A stretch of 49,389 nucleotides of DNA, taken from the IMG/VR virus record IMGVR_UViG_3300050002_000044, positions 1 through 49,389 of that record, one strand, 5' to 3'. Positions 13,806-21,600 of the stretch are shown piece by piece (position 1 is the stretch's first letter; each line of letters begins with the position of its first letter). The notes below the pieces were generated by a model. The model saw nothing but the letters and a program-made list of their open reading frames with translations, was not told the DNA's origin and searched no databases. The DNA is from a virus. The position numbers and the translations under genes were made by a program.

Positions 13806-14010
13806 GGTAATCCTCAGGAAACAGCTTGTACCACGATTTATCGACGGCCGCAAGCAGTTCCTCCCGCCCGATACCGTTCTTCTTCGCTCGCTGCACAAGC
13901 ACTCCAATGGTAGCAGTGATAGCGACCGTGGCGAACGATTTGCTTTCTACCTCCGCAAAGGCGGCGTCAATTTTTAGTTGAGATATTTTGATGAATTCTT
14001 TTGGGTCCAT
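13798..14010 (-). CDS. Small helical protein, tandem paralog
   Basis: 70 residues from ATG 14010 (AAGGGA upstream). Aligns with the neighbour at 13974-14234: an IDxA(F/I)xE(V/I) helix, a TVAITATI-type hydrophobic helix and a final (E/D)(L)LxxVxxxW segment. The two overlap by 37 bases in different frames. Function unknown. Confidence 0.65.
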   Translation of the reverse strand: MDPKEFIKISQLKIDAAFAEVESKSFATVAITATIGVLVQRAKKNGIGREELLAAVDKSWYKLFPEDYHD

Positions 14011-14234
14011 AATTTTCCCTTCTCTATTTCTACCGCTTCTTCGATCTCATCCCACACCATGCCGACTGTCTGCAACAACCCGTCCTTGTTCGCTCCGCTT
14101 CCCATAAATATCTCCACTAGCGATGCTGCTATAGTGGCGACTGTCAGCGGGGTCCCGAGCTCGTCATCTATCTCTTCGATTGCCCGGTCAAGGATCTGGC
14201 TTGCTGCTAGTACTTTTTCTACTTTATTACTCAT
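13974..14234 (-). CDS. Small helical protein, tandem paralog
   Basis: 86 residues, the upstream partner of 13798-14010. Acidic first helix (AIEEIDDELG), hydrophobic TVATIAASLVEIFMG, then DGLLQTVGMVWDEI. ATGA-type overlap with the gene before. Confidence 0.65.
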   Translation of the reverse strand: MSNKVEKVLAASQILDRAIEEIDDELGTPLTVATIAASLVEIFMGSGANKDGLLQTVGMVWDEIEEAVEIEKGKLWTQKNSSKYLN

Positions 14235-14415
14235 CTGCTAACCCCCCCCATCGACTCAGAAAATCCGCGTCGGTCTCTTCTACGTAATGGACCTTCCTGA
14301 GCTTAGCCAGCGCCTTTTGCTCACATTTGATTACGGCTTGCCTCTCCGACTCTATCTCGCTAAGAGTTTTATTGACGCCCTTGATCGCTTCAATTACTTT
14401 TTCTTCTTTACTCAC
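14227..14415 (-). CDS. Small protein sharing a 16-residue block with 14412-14888
   Basis: 62 residues. QAVIKCEQKALAKLRK is identical to a block in the next gene upstream, and both continue into HYVE, with about 20 residues deleted here. It looks like a shortened duplicate of the middle of that gene with new ends. Confidence 0.65.
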   Translation of the reverse strand: MSKEEKVIEAIKGVNKTLSEIESERQAVIKCEQKALAKLRKVHYVEETDADFLSRWGGLADE

Positions 14416-14888
14416 TTCATTGCCTTTTTTACTGATTTAGTCGAGCATCGCATAATCTCCGATACTCTCTGCACCGTGTAGCCTCTACGACGCAACTCTA
14501 GCACTATTGCGGTGTCCTCGCCAGACCATTTCCGGCGTGGTTGGTCAGTAATTTTCAGCTCGGCGCGAAGCATCTCATCGGTGTCAACTTCAGGCTCGGG
14601 CTCCACGTAATGAAATTCCTGCTTCGGTAGCCTTACCCCCATCTCTGCGATCAACTGGCGCGCGAGTGGATTTTTCCTCAACTTGGCTAGTGCTTTTTGC
14701 TCACATTTGATTACAGCCTGTTTCGTGATGCCCTCGTAATACGCCGCGGTTTCAGCAGCGCAGGCGCGCTCATCGTCGGGAATCACCTCACTCGCAGCAT
14801 TGTATTTGGCGTAGGTGGTGATTATGACCTGGCGTGCGCACTCCAGCGGCACATTGAACTCGGCGGCTAATTCCTCCGCGAAGCTCAC
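14412..14888 (-). CDS. Putative helix-turn-helix regulator
   Basis: 158 residues. The C-terminal third (AIVLELRRRGYTVQRVSEIM followed by RCSTKSVKKAMK) is a good helix-turn-helix. The middle carries the block QAVIKCEQKALAKLRK shared with 14227-14415. It could regulate one of the flanking operons. ATGA overlap on both sides. Confidence 0.7.
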   Translation of the reverse strand: MSFAEELAAEFNVPLECARQVIITTYAKYNAASEVIPDDERACAAETAAYYEGITKQAVIKCEQKALAKLRKNPLARQLIAEMGVRLPKQEFHYVEPEPEVDTDEMLRAELKITDQPRRKWSGEDTAIVLELRRRGYTVQRVSEIMRCSTKSVKKAMK

Positions 14889-15190
14889 TCGCCCACCAAT
14901 TCGAGCGCATCATTTTGGCACATCTCACATAGGGCCACGGGCTCACCGAACAGTAGATCATCCTCCTCGCCAGCGATTTCCAGGTGGACTTTACTAAATT
15001 CGACCACGAATCCGAGTGCCCCATCATCATCCTCGCCATAGTCGATGTCCACAGTCGGCTCGCCGCAACATTCACACTCGAAGTAGTCATCCTCGGCGCT
15101 GTGCATCTCCCTAGACACATGTGTGAGACCGACAATCCGTGCCCCGTCGACCAATTCCAATTCTGCTTTAATATAGTTTTCTTCGCTCAT
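14885..15190 (-). CDS. Zinc-binding acidic protein
   Basis: 101 residues with CECC and, about 50 residues later, CEMC, plus a strongly acidic linker (DIDYGEDDDG). Ribosome binding site GAAGGA 8-9 bases before the ATG. Probably a four-cysteine zinc domain. Function unknown. Confidence 0.7.
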   Translation of the reverse strand: MSEENYIKAELELVDGARIVGLTHVSREMHSAEDDYFECECCGEPTVDIDYGEDDDGALGFVVEFSKVHLEIAGEEDDLLFGEPVALCEMCQNDALELVGE

Positions 15191-15324
15191 TACTTTTTTC
15201 CTTCAGACACAGAGTTAACACATTTTACGATCGGTGTATACCCGTTAAATCGCATTTGCTCAGCAAACCTCTCTGCGTTCGATCGCAAAAAGAAAGTGTT
15301 AACCTGCACACAGCAATGCAGCAT
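15190..15324 (-). CDS. Small protein, start of minus-strand run
   Basis: 44 residues from ATG 15324 (MLHCCVQVNTFFLRSNAERF ...), ending TAA at 15190, 1 base into the next start. Composition and the fully open upstream frame look coding. No ribosome binding site is evident. Confidence 0.5.
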   Translation of the reverse strand: MLHCCVQVNTFFLRSNAERFAEQMRFNGYTPIVKCVNSVSEGKK

Positions 15325-15407
15325 GTAGGACTCGACTAGATATTTTTTGATGGTGAATAACGGCATGTAAAACGATTACCACCTATTGATGGTACCGTCA
15401 ACGCATA
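15325..15407. other. Divergent intergenic region before terminase
   Basis: About 80 bases between the minus-strand run and the late plus-strand block. TGG then TACCGT (15390-15398) is a possible extended -10 box for the terminase. AGTCCTAC near 15327-15334 on the minus strand partly resembles the AAATAGTCC promoters. Confidence 0.35.
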
Positions 15408-16751
15408 TTGCACCCGACAGTAAAAATCATGCAGGAGGCCTATCCTCCAGAGGAGTTTTCTGCGGTATCTGCGTGGCTGGAGACTTTCTACAGCTACCAG
15501 CAAAATTGGCTACTCGATTGGCGTAAATTGGCTGCAATTGTCAAATGTCGCCAGATAGGAGGGTCGCACACCATAGGTGGTGGATGGCCAGTGGTAAGGG
15601 GGATGCTTGGGGAGGATGCCGTACTAGTCTCTATTCGTGACGAGGAGGCCAAGGACCTATTGGATCAGGCCAACATGCATGCCGAGATACTCGGTGAACT
15701 TGGCTCATCCTGGGCGGCTCCACGGAGTCGTACTAGGCACTCCTTGATCCTTGGGTCTGGGGCGGAGATTCGCTCAACCACCTCTAGTGCCGCTGGACGC
15801 GGATTCAGTGGAAATGTGGTCTTGGATGAATTTGCCTACATGCCCAATCAGGAGGCTACCTGGGATAGCGCGTTGGCGGCCACCATGCAGGGCTTCGGAG
15901 CCCGTATTATCAGTACCCCCAATGGCGCCGGCGATATCTGGCACCAGCTGTGCACCGAGATTGGTAGCGCGAGCCCGAAGAGCTCGAAGGAGTGGAAAAT
16001 ATATCTCACGTCCGTTACTGATGCTATTGCCGACGGTCTGCAAATTAACCTAGACGAGTGCTGGGAGATGGCAAGGCATGACCCTAGGGTCTTCGCCCAG
16101 CTGTTCGAAGGCGCATTTATCGACGGGAATTTCCAGTATATTCCAAGCGACCTTCTCAAACGCCAAACAAGCGACCTAGCTCCTGACCAGTACGGAGAGT
16201 GCTACGGCGGTATTGACATTGGCGAAACGCGAGATAAGACCACTATGATCGTCCTGCAGGGACACTCTGGATGCTTCCGTGTCAAGCACGTTGAAGTGCA
16301 CGATAGGACAGACGATGAACTGCTCCGAAAACTCATTAATGAGGCCTTCGCTATCCACAGGTGCCAAAGAATCTGTATAGACAAGACCGGGATGGGCACG
16401 TTTCCTGCGGCCGAAGCCGTTAGGACCCATGGCCCAAAGGTCGAGCCAATTCATTTCGATAATAAAAAGAAGGAAATGATGGCGGGGCGCCTATATCAGT
16501 CTCTCGCCGACGGACTGCTATGGCTGCCGGCCAATGGGCCTGAGGCCTCAAATCTACGAAATGACATCATGTCAATACGCCGTACGGTGACCGAGGTAGG
16601 CACGGTGCGATTCGAGGCTCCGAGAACCGCCAAAGGTCACGCCGACCGGGCATGGGGCCTCATGATGGCGGTGCAGGCTAGTAGTCTTGCTGGGATGTCT
16701 GGGGTGTATGGTGAAATGCGGTCTTTGCTTGTTCGAACCCCAGGTCGCTGA
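15408..16751 (+). CDS. Terminase large subunit, Mu gp28-like
   Basis: 447 residues if translation starts at TTG 15408; ATG 15429 is the alternative, and neither has a ribosome binding site. The N-terminal packaging ATPase shows KCRQIGGSHT (residues 46-55, Walker A position), NVVLDEFAY (136-144, Walker B) and STPNG (169-173). The C-terminal RNase H-like nuclease begins at YGGIDIGETRDKTT (about 267-279), supplying a catalytic aspartate, with CIDKTGMG further on. It drives DNA into the prohead and cuts concatemers. Its last 74 bases overlap an antisense gene. Confidence 0.9.
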   Translation: MHPTVKIMQEAYPPEEFSAVSAWLETFYSYQQNWLLDWRKLAAIVKCRQIGGSHTIGGGWPVVRGMLGEDAVLVSIRDEEAKDLLDQANMHAEILGELGSSWAAPRSRTRHSLILGSGAEIRSTTSSAAGRGFSGNVVLDEFAYMPNQEATWDSALAATMQGFGARIISTPNGAGDIWHQLCTEIGSASPKSSKEWKIYLTSVTDAIADGLQINLDECWEMARHDPRVFAQLFEGAFIDGNFQYIPSDLLKRQTSDLAPDQYGECYGGIDIGETRDKTTMIVLQGHSGCFRVKHVEVHDRTDDELLRKLINEAFAIHRCQRICIDKTGMGTFPAAEAVRTHGPKVEPIHFDNKKKEMMAGRLYQSLADGLLWLPANGPEASNLRNDIMSIRRTVTEVGTVRFEAPRTAKGHADRAWGLMMAVQASSLAGMSGVYGEMRSLLVRTPGR

Positions 16752-16938
16752 AATACCAAGCGCCATCGACTTCGTGAAACCCTAGGCGTCGCAGGATGTA
16801 TTTCGAAGTGTTGCCCATTACCTCGGGCACATCTATTTTTGCCTCAAGTTCGTAGAGTACCACTCCTTTAGCCCCATGCTCCTGCAGAATCTTTAGCCCG
16901 GCTATAAGCCTTGTCATCTCATCCATGTCAGTTTCCAT
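16678..16938 (-). CDS. Antisense small protein between terminase and portal
   Basis: 86 residues on the opposite strand within the late block, overlapping the terminase 3' end by 74 bases. Helical start (MTRLIAGLKILQEHGAKG) followed by a strand pair (GFHEVDGAWYFSD) suggests a winged-helix-like fold. It has its own good promoter (TTGACA at 16972) and a probable leaderless start. It could be a late-acquired regulator of the divergent portal operon. Confidence 0.65.
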   Translation of the reverse strand: METDMDEMTRLIAGLKILQEHGAKGVVLYELEAKIDVPEVMGNTSKYILRRLGFHEVDGAWYFSDLGFEQAKTAFHHTPQTSQQDY

Positions 16939-16944
16939 CCCGCA

Positions 16945-16972
16945 CAGCTACCACACAGAAACAGTATGTCAA
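16945..16972 (-). promoter_or_regulatory. Promoter for the antisense gene
   Basis: Minus strand: -35 TTGACA (16972-16967, perfect), 16-base spacer, TGG then TAGCTG (16950-16945), and 6 bases to ATG 16938. The -10 is imperfect but has the extended TGn element. Confidence 0.65.
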
Positions 16973-16978
16973 TAGTCA

Positions 16979-16987
16979 TGGTAAAAA
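16979..16987 (+). promoter_or_regulatory. Extended -10 promoter for the portal operon
   Basis: TGG then TAAAAA (16982-16987), 7 bases before ATG 16995, with no ribosome binding site. It is divergent from, and within 57 bp of, the antisense-gene start. Confidence 0.45.
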
Positions 16988-16994
16988 TACATCT

Positions 16995-18641
16995 ATGAGC
17001 CGACCTATGAGACGAGTGCGGATAGACCAGTGGTCTCCAGGTATCCAACGTTATTGGACGCCAGCTCGCGTGCGGGCAGCACTGTCTGCACATGCTGAAG
17101 GTGATTTTTGCCAGTCCGCCAAGCTCGTCGAGGCAATGTGGGAGGATGACGAGCTCCCCACAGCTCAGGCTGCGAGCATCAATTTTATCGTTGGCTCTGA
17201 GTTTCGGCTCAATCCGGCATCAAAAGACAAAGAACCTATCCCAGAGAGCGAAGCGCTCACCGATCAGTTAGAGCCATACTGGGACGATGCCTATCCCTCA
17301 TCTGAGATCGCGCGCCTACTGAGCTGGTTCCAAATGCTCGGAGTGGCCATTGGTGCACTCGATTGGTCGCAGAATGATGAGGGCAAATGGATCCCGAAGT
17401 TACGTGTTCTCAACCCACAATTCCTTCGCTGGGACGATTCTGAGATAGACCCGCAAACCGGGCTACATGGCGTTTTCAGATATCAGTCACGTGACCGGGA
17501 GCACATTGTCACGCCAGGCGACGGCACATGGGTGCTCCTGAGCGACGGCCGAGAAAGCTGGTTGCGCGCTAGCGTGCTTGCTTTGGCGGAAACCTGGATG
17601 GTTAAGGGCGGGGCAGTCCGAGACCTAGCGCGGTACATGGAGCGCCATGGGTTGCCGATCGTCAAAGCGATGGTGCCGGCGTTTGCCAATGACCCGGACA
17701 AGAAGGGTTTCTTTAACGATGTCAGGAGTGTAGGCTCTGATACCACGGTGCTCCTACCCACTCATATGGGTGGCGCAGATATGCCCGATGCTGGGTTCGA
17801 TTTAGAGCTCCTTGAGGCTACTGACGGCTCGTGGGAGGTATTTATTTCGGCGCTAGAGAGGTGCGACCGTAAATACCAAGTCCATTTTATGGGCACGAAC
17901 ACCAATGAGCTAATAGATGGCGCCGGGAGTAGGGCCACCAGCGAGAGCGGACGAAACATCTCCATGCAAAAAGCGCAGGAGTTGATTAACCGCGTCAAAA
18001 GCGATATTCGCGCCCATCTAGTGGCCCCATTCTACGATGTCAATGGGATAGCGTATTCTCCAGCACTGCTCCCTCATCCTATGTGGCTCGTAGAGGGCGA
18101 TGAGGATATGGGCAAGCGCGCCGAGACATTGGAGTCATTCGGCAGGGCAATTAACGCCATCGGAATGGGATACGAGATCAAAAACATTGATGAGTTGGCT
18201 GCCGAGTACGGGTTGACCCTAGAGAAGAAAAAGGATATAGATCCAAATGACAATGGGCAAGGTGGCCCAGGAAAACAGGGTCAAAATGAGAAAACTGAGA
18301 ACGGCGATAGTAGAAAAAATCTTGATAATTTGCATGATTGTGGGTTATCTGATTCACCGACGCCGGTCGAGGAGGTCGGAAAAAGGAGCGGATTCAAATC
18401 GGGGCAAGAGTATCTCGATCGACTAACTGACCGCCTGACGCATGAGTCAGAGATTCTAGAGCAATTAGACGCGGAGTCAATGGCGGAAATCGTAGAATCC
18501 GCAGAGACTCCAGCACAGCTAGAGCGCATGCTATCATTTTACGTCAATGATGGCGATCATGAAACTCTCGGGCGGCTGTATGAAAAGGCAATAATCCTGG
18601 CTCAAATGGCCGGTCGATTTGGCGTGCAGGAGGACCTGTGA
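16995..18641 (+). CDS. Portal protein, Mu gp29-like (DUF935)
   Basis: 548 residues from ATG 16995. The body is that of the DUF935 portal family: PTAQAASINFIVGSEFRLNP early, LRVLNPQFLRWDD and GHFR-like YQSRD in the wing, and a long helical tail. It forms the dodecameric ring through which DNA enters and leaves the head. The C-terminal region (about 440-548) has a polar linker and a helical segment that could bind the next proteins. The end carries AGGAGG, the ribosome binding site for the next gene. Confidence 0.88.
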   Translation: MSRPMRRVRIDQWSPGIQRYWTPARVRAALSAHAEGDFCQSAKLVEAMWEDDELPTAQAASINFIVGSEFRLNPASKDKEPIPESEALTDQLEPYWDDAYPSSEIARLLSWFQMLGVAIGALDWSQNDEGKWIPKLRVLNPQFLRWDDSEIDPQTGLHGVFRYQSRDREHIVTPGDGTWVLLSDGRESWLRASVLALAETWMVKGGAVRDLARYMERHGLPIVKAMVPAFANDPDKKGFFNDVRSVGSDTTVLLPTHMGGADMPDAGFDLELLEATDGSWEVFISALERCDRKYQVHFMGTNTNELIDGAGSRATSESGRNISMQKAQELINRVKSDIRAHLVAPFYDVNGIAYSPALLPHPMWLVEGDEDMGKRAETLESFGRAINAIGMGYEIKNIDELAAEYGLTLEKKKDIDPNDNGQGGPGKQGQNEKTENGDSRKNLDNLHDCGLSDSPTPVEEVGKRSGFKSGQEYLDRLTDRLTHESEILEQLDAESMAEIVESAETPAQLERMLSFYVNDGDHETLGRLYEKAIILAQMAGRFGVQEDL

Positions 18642-19333
18642 TCGGGCCATTTATGAAGGTTTTTGGTTCCAAATGGGGGGCCAGTAAAAAGGGCCGCTAC
18701 CCCGCGCCTAGGTTCCATCGCATCTACGAGCCATGGGCTGGCGGAGGAGGGTACTCGTGTGCGAATCATGAGTGCGACGTGTACCTGCGCGAGAGCCACC
18801 CTGAGTTACACCAGCTATGGTCATGGTTGATTAGGACGGCGTCCGAGTCTGACGTTAGGGACATTCCCATCTTTGAGCCAGGGGTTAACCTACTATCAAC
18901 TGGCCTAAGTGCTGAGCAAGCGATATTGGTCAAATGGTGGCAGCGCACGAACAATCACGGCACCAAGACATTTATCACGTCACCTTGGTCGGATAAGCCC
19001 GGACAGTGGACGGCCAGCACGCGCGCTAGGATCGCGGAACAGGTAAGCGCGATCAAACACTGGAGACTTGGGCCGCCGAAAACGTCAGAGCCAATGACGA
19101 TATTTGCCGACCCGGTGTATCAATACAACTACAAATATGGTTGTCCCACGCCGGACTATGGCGAAATGGCGAGCTGGCTCAAGGGCCTTGCCGACGATGG
19201 GTCACAGGTCATCGCTTGTGAAGCGAGGGGTAAAAATGGGGAAACCCCCAATTATCTACCTTTCGCCGAATCTCATAGACAGATCACTGTTAATCGCAAT
19301 AGATATTCTAGCGAACTCATCTGGACATCATAA
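18638..19333 (+). CDS. Dam-family methyltransferase homologue with DPVY motif
   Basis: 231 residues from GTG 18638 (AGGAGG upstream, GTGA overlap). EPWAGGGGYS (31-40) is the SAM-binding motif I, but the catalytic motif reads DPVY (158-161) where Dam-type enzymes have DPPY. The acidic loop TDTDE of its relative is RESHP here. It is clearly paralogous to 40790-41542 over the whole length (WSxK, ARxAxQVxxIxxW, DYGExAxW). It may be a modified-specificity or inactive enzyme. The place between portal and gpF genes is unusual for a methyltransferase. Confidence 0.8.
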   Translation: MIGPFMKVFGSKWGASKKGRYPAPRFHRIYEPWAGGGGYSCANHECDVYLRESHPELHQLWSWLIRTASESDVRDIPIFEPGVNLLSTGLSAEQAILVKWWQRTNNHGTKTFITSPWSDKPGQWTASTRARIAEQVSAIKHWRLGPPKTSEPMTIFADPVYQYNYKYGCPTPDYGEMASWLKGLADDGSQVIACEARGKNGETPNYLPFAESHRQITVNRNRYSSELIWTS

Positions 19334-20490
19334 TGCCCTCCTGGAACCTAAAGCCCACAGCGGAGCTAGATGAGGCCATCACGTGGTTTCGCCGGCGCAC
19401 GCCAATCGGCGCAGAAGCATTCGACGCGCTCAGAATGAACGCCAAGCGCCAAGGATTTTGGATGGCGCAGGTGCACACGGCTGGCAGAGCGAAGCGCATC
19501 CAGGACAGTCTCCAGGACGCCCTGGCCCATGGCATGACCGTGGACACGTGGCGCAAAAACAATAAAGGCATATTACGTGGTATACCTAGGGGGCACTTAG
19601 AGACGACGTTCCGCAACTGGACTCAGACTAGCTACAACGCGGCTCGCGTAGATTACCTGAGTCACCCGGCGGTAGTAAAGCGCCGTCCCTATTGGGTGTT
19701 TGACGCCGTAATAGATGGTGTGACCACCGCGGTATGCAGAGCATTCAACGGCATTGTGCTGGTTGCGAAACATCCGTGGTTCAAGAAACATACCCCGCCG
19801 CTCCATCACAATTGCAGGTCATCTATCAGAGGGCTAACGGCTAACCAGGCGTCAAAACTAGGGATACGCCAGAGAGCGCCGGCTAGTGTATTGACCAAGT
19901 CAAAAGCTGAAGGCACAGATTTAAAGCCTGGCCCGGTGGCGAATGCGCCAGGATTTGGCGTGCATCTGCTAACGCCTTGGCAACCAACTACCAGGGATTA
20001 TCCCAAGGGGATTCGCCCACCTAAGCGGCCAAAAGTACTACCGACTCTCACTAAAAAAGCGCCAACCGGACTGGCCGGCATCGTGTCAAAGAAAGGCGGA
20101 ATCCTCGGCGCTCGGGGCTACAATACCGACCCCCAATCGTACAAGGGTTTTGGTAACGTTCAGAAAGCATTTGAAGGCGCGACTAAAGCTGAGGCTCAAG
20201 CTATTGCCACGGGAAAACTCGCAGTGAAGACGAGCACCAAGCTGGATAAACAGGCTCTGTTACCACCGGTGAGGGTTGAGATTTTTAAAGACGCCAAGGG
20301 GCGAGAAACTGTGAGTCTAATCGACGGTCGCCATCGGGCGCACGCCGCTCATGAGGCCGGCGCAACTCACATCAGGGCCGAGGTAGTCCGTGAAATATCC
20401 GGCAGGACCAGTACTGAGTCAGTGATAATTTTGCCGCTCGGGAAGCCGAAATATACGATCGCTCAGATCGAGCGGGCTAAAAAACAATAA
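19333..20490 (+). CDS. MuF-type head morphogenesis protein with ParB-like C-terminus
   Basis: 385 residues. The MuF/SPP1 gp7 core shows CRAFNG ... HPWFKKHTPPLHHNCRSS (about 134-165), the zinc-site-like signature of the family, which sits at the portal and is carried into the head. Beyond residue 230 there is a separate domain: LLPPVRVEIFKDAKG ... LIDGRHRAHAAHEAG (DGRHR about 331-335), which matches ParB/sulfiredoxin-type folds (DGxHR). MuF proteins with C-terminal effector domains are known, so this may be an ejected enzyme or toxin. The start overlaps the previous stop. Confidence 0.85.
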   Translation: MPSWNLKPTAELDEAITWFRRRTPIGAEAFDALRMNAKRQGFWMAQVHTAGRAKRIQDSLQDALAHGMTVDTWRKNNKGILRGIPRGHLETTFRNWTQTSYNAARVDYLSHPAVVKRRPYWVFDAVIDGVTTAVCRAFNGIVLVAKHPWFKKHTPPLHHNCRSSIRGLTANQASKLGIRQRAPASVLTKSKAEGTDLKPGPVANAPGFGVHLLTPWQPTTRDYPKGIRPPKRPKVLPTLTKKAPTGLAGIVSKKGGILGARGYNTDPQSYKGFGNVQKAFEGATKAEAQAIATGKLAVKTSTKLDKQALLPPVRVEIFKDAKGRETVSLIDGRHRAHAAHEAGATHIRAEVVREISGRTSTESVIILPLGKPKYTIAQIERAKKQ

Positions 20491-20516
20491 CCCGTGAATA
20501 GGTATAGGATACACAT

Positions 20517-20675
20517 ATGAGTGAAGTCAAAAGACGCGGTCGCCCACCCAAGGCTCCTGCAGTAGAGCCTCTCGCTGAGCTGGTAGTCGAGGTCAAGAAA
20601 CCGCGGAATCTAACGCGTGAGGCTATCGCCCCTGAATGCGGCGAAGAGCGGGCCCGAGAAATGATTCCCGAATGA
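20517..20675 (+). CDS. Small basic protein with AT-hook-like motif
   Basis: 52 residues from ATG 20517 (AGGA upstream). MSEVKRRGRPPKAPAVE carries RRGRPPK, an AT-hook-type minor-groove motif. The stop overlaps the protease start (ATGA). Possibly a DNA- or scaffold-binding head accessory. Confidence 0.65.
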   Translation: MSEVKRRGRPPKAPAVEPLAELVVEVKKPRNLTREAIAPECGEERAREMIPE

Positions 20676-21595
20676 CTTTGCATGAGGTGATGCTGTTCAG
20701 CGCGCTACCCGACGGGTTGCCGACTGAATTCCCATTGTTTTTTATGGGCAAAAACGACACGAGCAAAGGCGAGCTTGTCCTAGATGATGCCGGCGCGAAA
20801 GCTATTCTGGAGGACTACGCCAAAAAGGGCGTCGATAGTCTCCCGTTCGACGTCGCTCACAATATGCTAAAAAACTCCCCCGACGCAGCTGCGCACAAGG
20901 CCTATGGCTGGTTCGTCCCGGCGCTTGGCGTAGACGCAGTAACGGGGCGAAAGGCGCTAATGGCCACAGAGGTTCAATGGACATCGGCAGGAGCCAAAAT
21001 GCTTGAAGAGCGCGAAATGCGCTACCACTCACCAGCTGTTTGGCACGACGCCAAAGGGCGAATTGTAAAATTGACTAACGTGGCTCTAACTAATCTACCG
21101 GCCACACGAAACCAACGACCGCTAGTCCTAGACGAAACGGCGACCGAAAACAAGGAAAAGAAAATGCAGGTACTATTGGACAGCCTAGGGGCGACCGATG
21201 AGGCAGGCGCCGTTGTCAAAGTGGCCGAATTTAGAGCCCAACTGGACAGCTTGGAAGCTCAACTATCGGAAGCCGTCTCGGCGAAGGACGAGGCCACGAA
21301 GGCCGTAATTGAGGCACAGGCCGAACTGGCCAACGTGTACGGGAAGCACGCTGCCGAGAAGCGGTTGAACGATGTGGAAGAGCTGATTAAGAGCACTCGC
21401 CTTCGTGAGACGCAAAAGAATTTTGCCCTTAAGCTCTCTGATGAGGACTTTGGCGAATTCGTCAAGACCCTAACCCCTCACAAGGCTCTCACGACCAAGG
21501 TCGAGGAGGGTGAGGCGAAACTATCTGCCGCTGACGCTCCCGTACCAGGCGCGGATTTCGTAGCAGAGGACCTTTTCCCCTCAATCGGTGAATAA
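20672..21595 (+). CDS. Prohead protease and scaffold, Mu gpI-like
   Basis: 307 residues from ATG 20672. The N-terminal about 170 residues match the Mu-like I protein protease (PFDVAHN, YGWFVPALGV, YHSPAVWHDAKGRIVKLTNVALTNLPATRN). The rest is a coiled coil (LEAQLSEAVSAKDEATKAV) followed by a linker, as in protease-scaffold fusions. An internal ATG at 21164 follows GGAAAAG and could give a separate scaffold product, as in Mu gpZ. It should cleave head proteins and be removed before DNA packaging. Confidence 0.85.
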   Translation: MTLHEVMLFSALPDGLPTEFPLFFMGKNDTSKGELVLDDAGAKAILEDYAKKGVDSLPFDVAHNMLKNSPDAAAHKAYGWFVPALGVDAVTGRKALMATEVQWTSAGAKMLEEREMRYHSPAVWHDAKGRIVKLTNVALTNLPATRNQRPLVLDETATENKEKKMQVLLDSLGATDEAGAVVKVAEFRAQLDSLEAQLSEAVSAKDEATKAVIEAQAELANVYGKHAAEKRLNDVEELIKSTRLRETQKNFALKLSDEDFGEFVKTLTPHKALTTKVEEGEAKLSAADAPVPGADFVAEDLFPSIGE

Positions 21596-21600
21596 CAATC

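Noticed and set aside
15191-15300. GTTAAC inverted pair near 15214 and 15298 as an operator
   Set aside because: The two copies are far apart and lie inside the small open frame at 15190-15324; no further support.
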